DNA of 64,000 nt from assembly GCA_964429385.1 (NCBI GenBank), contig CAYSBR010000019.1, positions 1 to 64,000 of the forward strand. The letters run 5' to 3'. This document shows, piece after piece, positions 41,414-49,325 of the stretch. Under the pieces are notes generated by a model. It was not told the origin of the DNA, ran no database searches, and was given only the letters and a program-made list of their open reading frames with translations. The DNA is from UBA2377 sp964429385 (GTDB taxonomy: Bacteria; Verrucomicrobiota; Verrucomicrobiia; Opitutales; Opitutaceae). Every line of letters begins with the position of its first letter. Position 1 is the stretch's first letter. The position numbers and the translations under genes were made by a program.

Positions 41414-43906
41414 TCAGGCCGGTTGCACGGCCGCAGGCAGCTGCAGGGGTTTGAAGTGCCACGCGGACACGTGGGTGAAAGCGGGAGCGTCAGAGAGATC
41501 GGCGAAGTTTTTTTGGCCGAGAACCTGACCCGGGCTCACGACGGGCCAGTCGCCGTTGTAATAATGGTGCGGACCGAAATGATTGTAGGTGCTCGGCACG
41601 AGTTTCACGCGCAGATGATGGGTGCCGGCGGTTAGTGGCGTGGGCAGTTTCAAGCTCCAATCTGGAGCCCAGAGCCATTCCGGGGCGCGGTCGTCTATTT
41701 GGATTTCCAATGCGTCGCCGATTGTGTCGGGGAACGCGAGTGTGTCCGTGGCAGAGGCGAGGGTGAAGTCGGCTTCGGCGGCAATCGGGGTGTGCGCAAA
41801 GGGCAGGCCGGCGGCGATGAGTTCGCCGGCAGGGTTTACGGGCGCGAGGCTGGCGGTGAAGGGGCCGTCGGTGCGCAGCGTGCGGTTGGGGCCGGGGGTG
41901 AACGGGGTGCGGCTGGTGAGCGTGAATGCGCCTTTCAACCAGACAAAGGGTTTGCCGGGCACTTCACGCGCGGTGCGGAAGCGCAGGGTGTGTTCGCCCG
42001 CGGCGAGCGCGGGCAGGGTGGTGAGGGGGCCTTCCTCGCCGGGGGTAAGAGGGAGGGGCCAATCTCCGAGCGGCCCCTCTTCGTTGTGTTGGCTCGGCCC
42101 GCCCGGAGGTCGGGCCCTGCCTTTGATAAGCGTGGCCTCCATGAGGTCGTCGGCAAAGTGCAGGACGAGTCCGGCTGGCAGGGCGGCGGTGACAAAGGTG
42201 ACGGTGAACTCGCCGGGCGCGTTGCGCTCCGGTTCGAGCAGCCAGGCGTTGGTGGGGAGCGCGGGAATGCTCCAGCTGAGGGGGATGGTGAGGTAGGGCG
42301 CGTTATCCTTAACGCGCCGGGGTTGTTCGGCGGATGTGGCGGATGACGGCGGGTTAGGGATAACCCGCCCTACCTTTGGCCAGTGTCCGCGGAGGATCGC
42401 GCCGGGATCGATGACGAGATGCGGATAGGTGGCCTGGCCGAGACGCACGCGTCCGTCGGGCAGGAGTTCGCCATCGGTTTCCAACGTGCGTTCGTCGGTG
42501 ATATCGTAGGCGATGCCGGCGGCCTTGAGTTTTTCCAGCTCGGCGAGGAAGGCGGTGTTAATCCGGCTCGCGGGTGTGTCGGGGAAGGTCGTGGCATTGT
42601 GCTGATTGGTCTGCGTCAACTCCCACGGTTCATACTCGGCCATGAGTCCGCGGTAGGGGGCGACGACGAGGGTGTCGGCTACGACCGGCGGTCGCGCGGC
42701 CAGTTCGCGGGAGACGCGGGCGAGCACGGCGGGGAACGCATCTTTCCAGCTCAGGTGCAGCGGTTCGGAGGGTGGCCAGTCGGTGATGGCCGCGGTATCG
42801 AGCCGGTATTGGCTGAGGTGAAAGACAAAATCGGTGATGCCGTTGCGGCCGAGCCAGAGCAGGTAGCGCTCCAGATCCTCGGGCGCGGCGCCCCAGCCGG
42901 CGCCGCCGAAGCACTCGACCATTGCCCGCCCGGCGCCGAATTGCCGCGCGAATGAGCCGGCCTGCCGCGGAAAGAAATCGAGCGACGGATAACGCTCCAG
43001 CGCATCGATGCCCGGCATCGACAAGTGACGGAAGACTTGGTGGCAGGAGCCGACCATCGGCAGTTGGAAGAGCGGATGCTCCTCGCCCTTCACGTGGCCG
43101 ATGAACTGTTTGCCGTGGCGGGTGCACCACGTCTGATAGGGGGCGAAGAAACCGGCAATGAGTGTGTCGGTGACCAGTTCCCAGAATTTCACGCGCACTT
43201 CCTGATAGCCTTCCCCGCGGGCAAAGAGTAGCGGGAGCTTTTCAAGATAATGGTTGCCGAAGGTGGCGCGGAGTTTGTCCGGCATGATGCGCGACCACGG
43301 GACGCCGGCGGTCTCGGGAAACGGATCCTTGATCATGCCGGACTCGGGTTCGTCGAAGAAGATCGCCTCGATATAATCGAAAGCATCCTGCGGCAGGCCC
43401 GTGCGGTAGCGCTCGTGGATGAGCTCGAGAAAGTGATCGAGCACCGCGGGGTTGAGCGAGTCCACGTAGTTGAGCGGGCGCGGCGTGAGCCACCAAGTCT
43501 GTGCGCCGGGCGTGCCGGCGGGGATGAGGCGGTTGGCGGCGTCGGTGGTGAACGAACCGAGCGAGGCGGGCGTCGGTTCGCGGCTGAGGTCGAGACGCAC
43601 GGCGCCGCTGTCCGGATACTTGGCCAAAACCTTGCCGTCGCCAGTGCCGCTGGGCCAGCCGTTCTCATCGTAGAGCCAGAAGCGCAGACCGAGTTCGCGC
43701 GCGTGCCGGATCGTATCGGTGATATGGTCGAGATACTCGTCGCTCAGGTAGGGCGGGAGGCCGGGATAAAAGCGCGGATGAAAGACCACGCCATGCAGAC
43801 CGGCGGCCTTAAAGGCGGCGAGCTGACGGCGGAGGCGGGTGCGCTCCAGCGGGCCGTTGATGGACCAGAACGTGTAGTAACGCGGGGCAGGGGTGGTGGC
43901 GTGCAA
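41414..43906 (-). CDS. GH106-like glycoside hydrolase (alpha-L-rhamnosidase-related)
   Basis: The 830-residue protein has an N-terminal TIM barrel with LRFWLYDENGWPSGTG, a motif typical of the GH106-type rhamnosidase clan, along with IEAIFFDEPESGMIKDPF, GHVKGEEHPLFQ and the long substrate region RQFGAGRAMVECFGGAGWG. The C-terminal half is beta-rich. No signal peptide is evident, so it is cytoplasmic. Two palindromic elements lie inside the reading frame (42051-42125 and 42292-42374) and encode low-complexity inserts such as GRARPPGGPSQHNEEGPLGD. Substrate cannot be assigned; alpha-L-rhamnosides are the best guess. The PHP gene follows. Confidence 0.7.
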   Translation of the reverse strand: MHATTPAPRYYTFWSINGPLERTRLRRQLAAFKAAGLHGVVFHPRFYPGLPPYLSDEYLDHITDTIRHARELGLRFWLYDENGWPSGTGDGKVLAKYPDSGAVRLDLSREPTPASLGSFTTDAANRLIPAGTPGAQTWWLTPRPLNYVDSLNPAVLDHFLELIHERYRTGLPQDAFDYIEAIFFDEPESGMIKDPFPETAGVPWSRIMPDKLRATFGNHYLEKLPLLFARGEGYQEVRVKFWELVTDTLIAGFFAPYQTWCTRHGKQFIGHVKGEEHPLFQLPMVGSCHQVFRHLSMPGIDALERYPSLDFFPRQAGSFARQFGAGRAMVECFGGAGWGAAPEDLERYLLWLGRNGITDFVFHLSQYRLDTAAITDWPPSEPLHLSWKDAFPAVLARVSRELAARPPVVADTLVVAPYRGLMAEYEPWELTQTNQHNATTFPDTPASRINTAFLAELEKLKAAGIAYDITDERTLETDGELLPDGRVRLGQATYPHLVIDPGAILRGHWPKVGRVIPNPPSSATSAEQPRRVKDNAPYLTIPLSWSIPALPTNAWLLEPERNAPGEFTVTFVTAALPAGLVLHFADDLMEATLIKGRARPPGGPSQHNEEGPLGDWPLPLTPGEEGPLTTLPALAAGEHTLRFRTAREVPGKPFVWLKGAFTLTSRTPFTPGPNRTLRTDGPFTASLAPVNPAGELIAAGLPFAHTPIAAEADFTLASATDTLAFPDTIGDALEIQIDDRAPEWLWAPDWSLKLPTPLTAGTHHLRVKLVPSTYNHFGPHHYYNGDWPVVSPGQVLGQKNFADLSDAPAFTHVSAWHFKPLQLPAAVQPA
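42051..42125. repeat. Two hairpins inside the GH106-like gene
   Basis: GAGGGGCC (42053-42060) pairs with GGCCCCTC (42072-42079), and GGCCCG (42096-42101) pairs with CGGGCC (42111-42116). The stretch is in frame and encodes a Pro/Gly-rich insert. It looks like an inserted REP-type element. Confidence 0.5.
42292..42374. repeat. REP-like inverted pair inside the GH106-like gene
   Basis: Two 27-base units in opposite orientation sit at 42292-42318 and 42348-42374, both starting GGTAGGGCG on their own strand. Each folds as a perfect 9-bp hairpin (GGCGCGTTA/TAACGCGCC; GGCGGGTTA/TAACCCGCC). Differences between the units fall at paired positions, so the stems are kept. Confidence 0.7.
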
Positions 43907-44184
43907 GCAGGGGCAGAATGCTTAGCGGTTGCCCGGAGGGAAGCCCATCTTGCGGACGTGAGCCGGTCCCTGTGCCGCTGATCGGGCTGGTTCAATTCTT
44001 CAGTAGCTCCGGCACAAACTCCGCGAGGCCGTTGGGTGGAGTGGGCGGCGGATCTTCGGTGTGGTGCGCCCGGTCGTCGTGGAAGCCGGCGTTCGCCATC
44101 AGGGAGGCGATGGCTTCCCGCAGGCGGTCAGGATGCAGAGCGGGTTGGGCGGAGCGGGTGATCAGTTTGGGGCGGATGCGTGGG

Positions 44185-44496
44185 TCATTCCACCTCGACC
44201 TCGATCCCGCCAATCCACCTGGCGCCGACATTGTAGAGCAATGCGCCGAGCACACCGGTAATGAAACCCATGCCGGCGTAAAAAATGGGCATGGCGAAGG
44301 CTAGCCCCACTCCCATCACCATCATGCCGGCGCGCTGGCCGGGAGGCAGTGCGGGAGAGAGCAGGCTCATGAGCAGGAAGATGGGCATGACAATCAGGCC
44401 CATGGCGCCGTAGAGGAGGGCGAGGATTTTGCCCAGTTGCAGCGGACCGAAGCGCTTGATCCTGTATTTCGTGACGAGGGGAGGCGGGGTGTTCAT
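44185..44496 (-). CDS. Small membrane protein of unknown function
   Basis: The protein has 103 residues with a short cytoplasmic start (VTKYRIKRFGPLQLGKI) and two membrane helices (LIVMPIFLLMSLLSPAL region and AFAMPIFYAGMGFITGVLGA). Similar small two-helix proteins with a conserved Arg-Phe-Gly start occur in many bacteria, but I do not recognise a function. It follows the FGGY kinase gene on the same strand by 24 bases. A short reading frame downstream (43992-44255) is too weak to call. Confidence 0.7.
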   Translation of the reverse strand: MNTPPPLVTKYRIKRFGPLQLGKILALLYGAMGLIVMPIFLLMSLLSPALPPGQRAGMMVMGVGLAFAMPIFYAGMGFITGVLGALLYNVGARWIGGIEVEVE

Positions 44497-44520
44497 GAGG
44501 GCAGGGTGAAAGCGATGGTG

Positions 44521-46185
44521 TCAGGCCGTGGCCATCAGGTGGCGGTAGGCGAGGAAATCGGTGTGGAGGCGGTGGAAGACTTTGTATTTGGCGGCGTGGT
44601 AGCGAGTGACTGCGCCCTTCGCGGGAGTGACGACCTGATCGGTGGCGTTCATTGCGGACATGGCGGCGAGGACGGTGGGGTGATGTTGTGATGCCACGGC
44701 GCCGAGCACGGCGGAGCCGAGGAGGACGGCCTCGGGTTCTTTGGGCAGCACGATGCGGCAACCGGTGATGTCGGCATGTTCGCGAAGGAAGACAGGGTTT
44801 TTCGTGCCCCCGCCGCAGGCCAGGAGCGTATCAATGCGGTAACCCTTTTTGTTCATCTCCTCCAGGATGTGGCGGGTGCCGTGAGCGACGGCCTGGATGG
44901 CGGCGAGATACTGGAGCGCGAGGTCGTCGGCCGTGGCGGAGAGTGTGAGTCCGCTGATCGCGCCCTTGAGGGTGGGGTTGGCGCGGGGGGAACGGTTGCC
45001 ATGGAAATCGGGCTGGAGGTGCAGATCGCGCGTGAGTTCACCGGGGAAGCGGACGCCGCGGCTTTGCGCGAGCGCGTCGAGCCGCGCATTGAGCAGTTCG
45101 TAGATGGTGCGGCCGGTTTTCTTCGCCTCGGCCTGCAGTGGCGCGGCGGCGGCGTGCGAAAAGATGACGTGATCGATCAACGCGCCCGTGGCAGACTGGC
45201 CGCCCTCGGTGAGCCAGAGTCCGGGAATCATCGCGGAATAATAGGGGCCCCAGATGCCGCCGATGAAGCGCGGTTTCGCCGACACGGCCATGTGGCAGGA
45301 CGAGGTGCCGCCGATGAGCGCGAGGCGCTGTTCCAGCGAAGCGGGGGTGGCTTTTTTTCCGCCGACTGTCGCGCCGAGCAGGCCGAGGCCGCCGGCGTGC
45401 GCATCAATGATGGAGACGCCCACGGGCATGCCGGGCCGCAGGCCGAGTTCGCGTGCGGCCTTGGCGGTGAGGCCGCTGCCGATGGACTCTCCCATGGGGC
45501 GGATTTTTTGGCCGATGCGGGCGAATTTTTCCGTCGCAAGGTCGCCGAGTCCGATTTTGCGGAAGTAGCTCTCATCCCAACCTTCGCCGGCGAGCCCTTT
45601 ATGGCCGAGGTAAGTCCACTTGCAGACCGTCGTGCAAAGCGAGCGTGTGTCGTCGCCGGTGGCGCGGTAGGTGAGGAAGTCGGGCAGGTCGAGGAAACGC
45701 GCGGTGCGTTTCCAAGTCGCGGGCAGGTTTTTCTTCAGCCAAAGCAGCTTGGGCGTCTGCATCTCGGGCGAGATGATACCGCCGACGTAGCGCAGGACGG
45801 GATGTTTCGTGCGATTGATCCGCTCGGCCTGCGGGATGGCGCGGTGATCCATCCACACGATGATGTTCTGGGCGTCGCTGCCGGTGGGCGAGACAGTGAC
45901 GGGGTGGTCGTCCGCATCGAGGCAGACGAGCGAGCAGGTGGCATCGAAGCCGAGGCCCGCGACCTGCATGGGCGAGGCCTTGGCGCGTTTCAACGCTTCG
46001 CGCACGGCGCGCCCGCAGGCCGCCCAGATGTCATCGGAGGACTGCTCGACGAAGTCGGGCTGCGGCCTCCACATCCGGATCGGGTGGCTGGCGCTGCCGA
46101 CCATCCGGCCGGTGGCGGTGAAAAGCCCGGCGCGCGCGCTGCCGGTGCCGACGTCAATACCGAGAAAAAAAGTGGGAGTGGGCAT
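44521..46185 (-). CDS. FGGY-family carbohydrate kinase, ribulokinase-like
   Basis: The ATG at 46185 gives 554 residues; the upstream extension to 46299 has no kinase similarity. The FGGY N-terminal domain starts FFLGIDVGTGSARAGLF, with the catalytic Asp region IIVWMDHRAIPQAERI and DFLTYRATGDDTRSLCTTVC. The C-terminal domain has LACGGGTKNPVF and the nucleotide site RIVLPKEPEAVLLGSAVLG. Length and motifs fit D-ribulose or L-ribulose kinases (about 545-570 residues). It phosphorylates an imported pentulose in the cytoplasm. No matching isomerase or epimerase is next to it. Confidence 0.87.
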   Translation of the reverse strand: MPTPTFFLGIDVGTGSARAGLFTATGRMVGSASHPIRMWRPQPDFVEQSSDDIWAACGRAVREALKRAKASPMQVAGLGFDATCSLVCLDADDHPVTVSPTGSDAQNIIVWMDHRAIPQAERINRTKHPVLRYVGGIISPEMQTPKLLWLKKNLPATWKRTARFLDLPDFLTYRATGDDTRSLCTTVCKWTYLGHKGLAGEGWDESYFRKIGLGDLATEKFARIGQKIRPMGESIGSGLTAKAARELGLRPGMPVGVSIIDAHAGGLGLLGATVGGKKATPASLEQRLALIGGTSSCHMAVSAKPRFIGGIWGPYYSAMIPGLWLTEGGQSATGALIDHVIFSHAAAAPLQAEAKKTGRTIYELLNARLDALAQSRGVRFPGELTRDLHLQPDFHGNRSPRANPTLKGAISGLTLSATADDLALQYLAAIQAVAHGTRHILEEMNKKGYRIDTLLACGGGTKNPVFLREHADITGCRIVLPKEPEAVLLGSAVLGAVASQHHPTVLAAMSAMNATDQVVTPAKGAVTRYHAAKYKVFHRLHTDFLAYRHLMATA

Positions 46186-46299
46186 GGGAAATGCGTTAGG
46201 GTGGGGACCATTGGTGAGGGTTGGCCCGGTTGGTGCAACCTTGGGTATGGCGGATTGGGCGATGGACAAATGCCGGCGGGTCGCTTGCCTGCAAGGCAC

Positions 46300-46602
46300 A
46301 TGATCCTCGAAGCTGCCATGCTGGATGTGAAACCGGGACAGGAAGCAGCCTTTGAAAGCGATTTTGCCAAGGCATCAGTCTATATCGGCAGCATTAAGGG
46401 CTATAGCTCGCATGAGCTGCAACGGTGCGTTGAAAGGCCGAAGCGCTACCTGCTGCTGGTGCGCTGGCGGACGCTCGAAGCGCACACCGAGGGTTTCAGG
46501 AAATCACCGCAATATCAGGAGTGGAAGAAACTGCTGCACCACTACTACGACCCGTTTCCGACGGTGGAGCATTTTGAGAAAGTCCATGAAGGCGGGAAAT
46601 GA
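46300..46602 (+). CDS. Antibiotic biosynthesis monooxygenase (ABM)-domain protein
   Basis: The ATG at 46300 starts a 100-residue protein with the ABM dimeric alpha/beta-barrel pattern: MILEAAMLDVKPGQEAAFES, YSSHELQRCVERPKRYLLLV and WRTLEAHTEGFRKSPQYQEW. Members include small monooxygenases and proteins that guard against reactive products. The long plus-strand reading frame upstream of 46300 is the shadow of the kinase gene. It is the first of a run of small plus-strand genes and is 21 bases from the HAD gene. Confidence 0.78.
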   Translation: MILEAAMLDVKPGQEAAFESDFAKASVYIGSIKGYSSHELQRCVERPKRYLLLVRWRTLEAHTEGFRKSPQYQEWKKLLHHYYDPFPTVEHFEKVHEGGK

Positions 46603-46623
46603 TGTGCCGTAACAGGATCTGAT

Positions 46624-47334
46624 ATGAGCGATTTAACTTTGATGCCGGATTTGAAAGCGGTGATCTTTGATTTTGACGGCACGATCATCGACACCGAATC
46701 GACTGCCTTTCACGCCTGGCAAACTATTTATCGGGAGCACGGGCAGGAACTGAGAATTGAAGACTATGCGAAGTGCATCGGCACGAATCATGATGTTTTT
46801 AATCCTCAAACCGCCTTGGATTCATTGGTCGCTTACGAGATCGATTGGAGCGAGACCACCCCGCGACGTCGGATGTTGGAGCAGGAGTTTTTAAGCCGGC
46901 AAAAAATCGCCCCGGGAGTGGGCGGGCTGGTGGAGGCCGCGCGGGGCCAAGGACTCCGGCTTGCGATAGGTTCGAGCTCCCCGCGTGAGTGGATTGACCG
47001 GATCATGCCATTGCCGGATGCTGATCGGGTCTTTGATACAATCGTCACTTCCGATGACGCCCCGCCGAAGCCGCTTCCGGATATTTTCCTCATCGCCTTG
47101 GACCGGCTTGGGGTTGGTGCCGACGAGACCGTGGTGATTGAGGATTCGCCCAACGGTGCGCTCGCGGCGCACCGCGCCGGCATTTTTTGCATTACGGTGC
47201 CCAACGTCGTTACACGCTTGCTTAGGTTTGAATATGGCGATCTCAGAGTGGAATCGCTTGCAGAGGTTACCCTTGCCCAGATTGGCGATGCTCATCGCCG
47301 CCATCAGCTTGAACGGGGCACTGGCGTTGCTTGA
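46624..47334 (+). CDS. HAD-family hydrolase, beta-phosphoglucomutase-like
   Basis: The 236-residue protein has the HAD motifs in order: catalytic VIFDFDGTIIDTES, the cap domain, GSSSPREW (motif II), KPLPDIFLIAL with Lys (motif III), and VVIEDSPNGALAAHRAGI (motif IV). This layout matches sugar-phosphate phosphatases and beta-phosphoglucomutases. The AGGA about ten bases before the ATG supports the start. Base composition is noticeably less GC-rich than the glycosidase genes, consistent with acquisition. The MazEF pair follows. Confidence 0.88.
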   Translation: MSDLTLMPDLKAVIFDFDGTIIDTESTAFHAWQTIYREHGQELRIEDYAKCIGTNHDVFNPQTALDSLVAYEIDWSETTPRRRMLEQEFLSRQKIAPGVGGLVEAARGQGLRLAIGSSSPREWIDRIMPLPDADRVFDTIVTSDDAPPKPLPDIFLIALDRLGVGADETVVIEDSPNGALAAHRAGIFCITVPNVVTRLLRFEYGDLRVESLAEVTLAQIGDAHRRHQLERGTGVA

Positions 47335-47348
47335 CAGCAGAGACCCAG

Positions 47349-47362
47349 GGTAACATGTTACC
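47349..47362. promoter_or_regulatory. Perfect palindrome GGTAACATGTTACC, candidate MazE operator
   Basis: This 14-bp perfect palindrome ends three bases before the antitoxin ATG. A TTGACA -35 hexamer is at 47331-47336, so the palindrome overlaps the -10 zone. Toxin-antitoxin operons usually regulate themselves through such sites. Confidence 0.6.
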
Positions 47363-47365
47363 GAG

Positions 47366-47581
47366 ATGGCACCCAAGGCAAAGAAGATGCAGGCTTATCG
47401 TGAGCGTCTGCGTGCCCAAGGTCTGAAGCCCGTGCAGATCTGGGTGCCGGATGTCGATGCGCCGGGATTCAGGCAGGAATTACGCCGGCAAGTGGCGGCT
47501 TTGAACAAGGCGGATGAAACCGAAGCGATGGCCTTTATCGAGGCGGTGATGGATGATCCGGCAAATGATCTGTCGCGGTGA
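47366..47581 (+). CDS. MazE-like antitoxin (DUF3018 family)
   Basis: The 71-residue protein matches DUF3018/MazE antitoxins: KAKKMQAYRERLRAQGLKPV, IWVPDVDAPGFRQELRRQ and a C-terminal EAMAFIEAVMDDP helix that would wrap the toxin. It binds DNA with its N-terminal part and neutralises the endoribonuclease encoded next. The gene overlaps the toxin gene. A palindrome immediately upstream is the probable operator. Confidence 0.85.
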   Translation: MAPKAKKMQAYRERLRAQGLKPVQIWVPDVDAPGFRQELRRQVAALNKADETEAMAFIEAVMDDPANDLSR

Positions 47582-47900
47582 CTTGGTCACGGTCGCGGCC
47601 CCGGGGGATTTTGGGAAACCGCGCCCGGCGGTTGTCATCCAGTCTGATGTCCTGACCGAGGCGGAGGTGCAGACCGTCTTGGTCTGCTTGATCAGCAGTC
47701 ACTTGATGGACAAAGCGAGATTTCGTATCACGCTTGAGCCGAGTGCAGACAATGGCTTGCGCCGGACTTCACAAATCATGGCGGACAAAATCATAGGCAT
47801 GCCCCGTGTCCGAATAGGGCAGATCATTGGCCGGTTGGACGATGAGGCGATGCGGCAACTCAACCGTGCGCTGGCTTTTGTGATCGGATTGGGACAATAA
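47568..47900 (+). CDS. MazF/PemK-like endoribonuclease toxin
   Basis: From the ATG at 47568 the protein has 110 residues (an ATG at 47553 would add five). It shows the CcdB/MazF fold: MICRGDLVTVAAPGDFGKPR, PAVVIQSDVL and ADKIIGMPRVRIGQIIGRLD. MazF cleaves RNA at short sequences in the absence of its antitoxin. The catalytic Arg-bearing start and the conserved Asp/Ile-Pro segment are present, so the toxin looks intact. It overlaps the antitoxin gene by 14 bases, typical coupling. Confidence 0.85.
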   Translation: MCRGDLVTVAAPGDFGKPRPAVVIQSDVLTEAEVQTVLVCLISSHLMDKARFRITLEPSADNGLRRTSQIMADKIIGMPRVRIGQIIGRLDDEAMRQLNRALAFVIGLGQ

Positions 47901-47903
47901 CCC

Positions 47904-48317
47904 ATGCTCGCCCGGCTCGATCACATTCAACTTGCGATGCCACCCGGCGGGGAGGAGCAGGCGCGGGCGTTTTGGGTCGGGTTGCTGGGCATGCCGGAGG
48001 AAGTGAAACCCGAGCCGCTGGCCAGTCGTGGCGGGTGCTGGTTCAAGTTGGGCGACGTCATTGTTCACCTCGGTGTGGAAAAGGACTTCGCCCCGCAGAA
48101 GAAGGCGCATCCGGCGTTTTGCGTGCGCGATCTCGACGGATTGGTACAAAGGCTGGCTGCGGCGGGATATTCCGTGACCCCGGATGATGCGCTGCCGGAG
48201 CGGCGGCGTTTCTACACGGCGGATCCGTTTGGTAACCGGATTGAGTTCATCGCGGACGGTGATGGGTTTGGGAAAAAAATGAACCGAGCCGTTTTAACCA
48301 CAGATGCACACAAATGA
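47904..48317 (+). CDS. VOC-family (glyoxalase/bleomycin-resistance-like) protein
   Basis: The 137-residue protein has the paired beta-alpha-beta-beta-beta units of the VOC family: LARLDHIQLAMPPGGEEQAR, AFWVGLLGMPEE, HPAFCVRDLDGLVQRLAAAG and FYTADPFGNRIEFI, with metal-binding His, His and Glu positions. Members act as dioxygenases, isomerases or drug-binding proteins, and the substrate is unknown here. It starts three bases after the toxin stop. The last codons come from a dispersed repeat (48296-48328) that carries over into the Nudix gene. Confidence 0.82.
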   Translation: MLARLDHIQLAMPPGGEEQARAFWVGLLGMPEEVKPEPLASRGGCWFKLGDVIVHLGVEKDFAPQKKAHPAFCVRDLDGLVQRLAAAGYSVTPDDALPERRRFYTADPFGNRIEFIADGDGFGKKMNRAVLTTDAHK

Positions 48318-48328
48318 ACACGGATGAG
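48296..48328. repeat. Dispersed CACAGAT-type repeat across the VOC/Nudix junction
   Basis: AACCACAGATGCACACAAAT continues with GAACACGGATGAG. It contains the last codons of the VOC gene and the ATG of the Nudix gene at 48314. Confidence 0.5.
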
Positions 48329-48808
48329 AAGTCTCTGAAACTGAAGGTCGGTGCCTTTATCGTGCGGGACAATGGTCTGCGGCCCCAAGAGTTGTTGCTC
48401 TTTACTCATCCTGATTGTCCGGAGGCGCCGATACAGATTCCCGGTGGATCGGTCGAAGCGGGAGAGGCAATCGAGGCGGCTTTGTGGCGTGAGATTCGCG
48501 AGGAAACCGGTCTGGTTGATCTGAAGCTAGTGAGGAAGATTGGCGTCTCGAAATTTCCGTCGATGTTTAACATTGGGGAGGTGCTGGAACGACACTGCTT
48601 TTTGCTGTCTGTGCCTGCCCAGACGCCAGACCGCTGGATTCATTGCGTCGAAGGCGGTGGAGTGGACGGCGGCATGCGCTTCGCCTATGAGTGGCGGCAG
48701 ATTGATGCGGATTTTAGACTCAGCGGAGATCTCGGACTGCTGCTTGAGCCACGGAGCTTGCCGGAATTGTATCGTGGGCTGAACGAGGATGGCAAAAGCA
48801 AGCCGTGA
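48314..48808 (+). CDS. Nudix hydrolase
   Basis: The 164-residue protein carries the Nudix box GGSVEAGEAIEAALWREIRE followed by ETGL, matching GX5EX7REUXEEXGU. It hydrolyses a nucleoside diphosphate linked to another group; the substrate is unknown. Its ATG overlaps the VOC stop by four bases (ATGA). The first residues MNTDEKS fall in the dispersed repeat, so the true start may be later, although LKVGAFIVRDNGL begins the fold. Confidence 0.85.
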   Translation: MNTDEKSLKLKVGAFIVRDNGLRPQELLLFTHPDCPEAPIQIPGGSVEAGEAIEAALWREIREETGLVDLKLVRKIGVSKFPSMFNIGEVLERHCFLLSVPAQTPDRWIHCVEGGGVDGGMRFAYEWRQIDADFRLSGDLGLLLEPRSLPELYRGLNEDGKSKP

Positions 48809-48814
48809 GCTGAC

Positions 48815-49300
48815 ATGATAGCCGCCGGCATCGATCACGTCATTTTCGATTGGGGTGATACGATCATGAGGGATGACCCTTCGCGAATCGACGCGATGTA
48901 TCTGTGGCCCAAGGTGGAATTGGTCGAAGGGGTGGCGGCGTGCTTGGCCAAACTGGGTGAGTCACACAAACTGCTGATAGCCACGAGTGCGGCGGCCTCG
49001 GATGAGGTGATGGTGCGAAAGGCCTTGGCGCGCGTGGAAGTGGATCGCTATTTTTCGGCAGTATTCACCTCAAGGATAACCGGAGTCCCCAAAACGGACG
49101 CTCGTTTCTGGCAATATCTCATGCGTGCACTGGATGTGAGACCAGAACGCCTGATGATGGTGGGCGATGGGTTCGAGGGCGATGTGCTGGCTCCGTCCCG
49201 GCTGGGTATTCGGGCGGTGTGGTTCAACTGGCGTAGCCCGGAAAATCGCGAGGGAGAGAATTATCGCACGATTCACCGACTTTGCGAACTTACAGGGTAA
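48815..49300 (+). CDS. HAD-family hydrolase
   Basis: The 161-residue protein has HAD motif I DHVIFDWGDTIM, motif II region LLIATSAAA, motif III Lys in GVPKTDARFW and motif IV MMVGDGFEGDVLAPSRLGI. It lacks a large cap domain, so it could act on a small phosphate ester or a protein. It starts seven bases after the Nudix stop and is likely co-transcribed. GC content is lower than that of the main glycosidase genes. Confidence 0.83.
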   Translation: MIAAGIDHVIFDWGDTIMRDDPSRIDAMYLWPKVELVEGVAACLAKLGESHKLLIATSAAASDEVMVRKALARVEVDRYFSAVFTSRITGVPKTDARFWQYLMRALDVRPERLMMVGDGFEGDVLAPSRLGIRAVWFNWRSPENREGENYRTIHRLCELTG

Positions 49301-49325
49301 TGGTATTACAGAATAGAGAAACACT

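Noticed and set aside
43992..44255. Short minus-strand frame after the small membrane protein gene
   Set aside because: 87 codons, no good start outside the upstream gene and no recognisable family; kept as doubtful.
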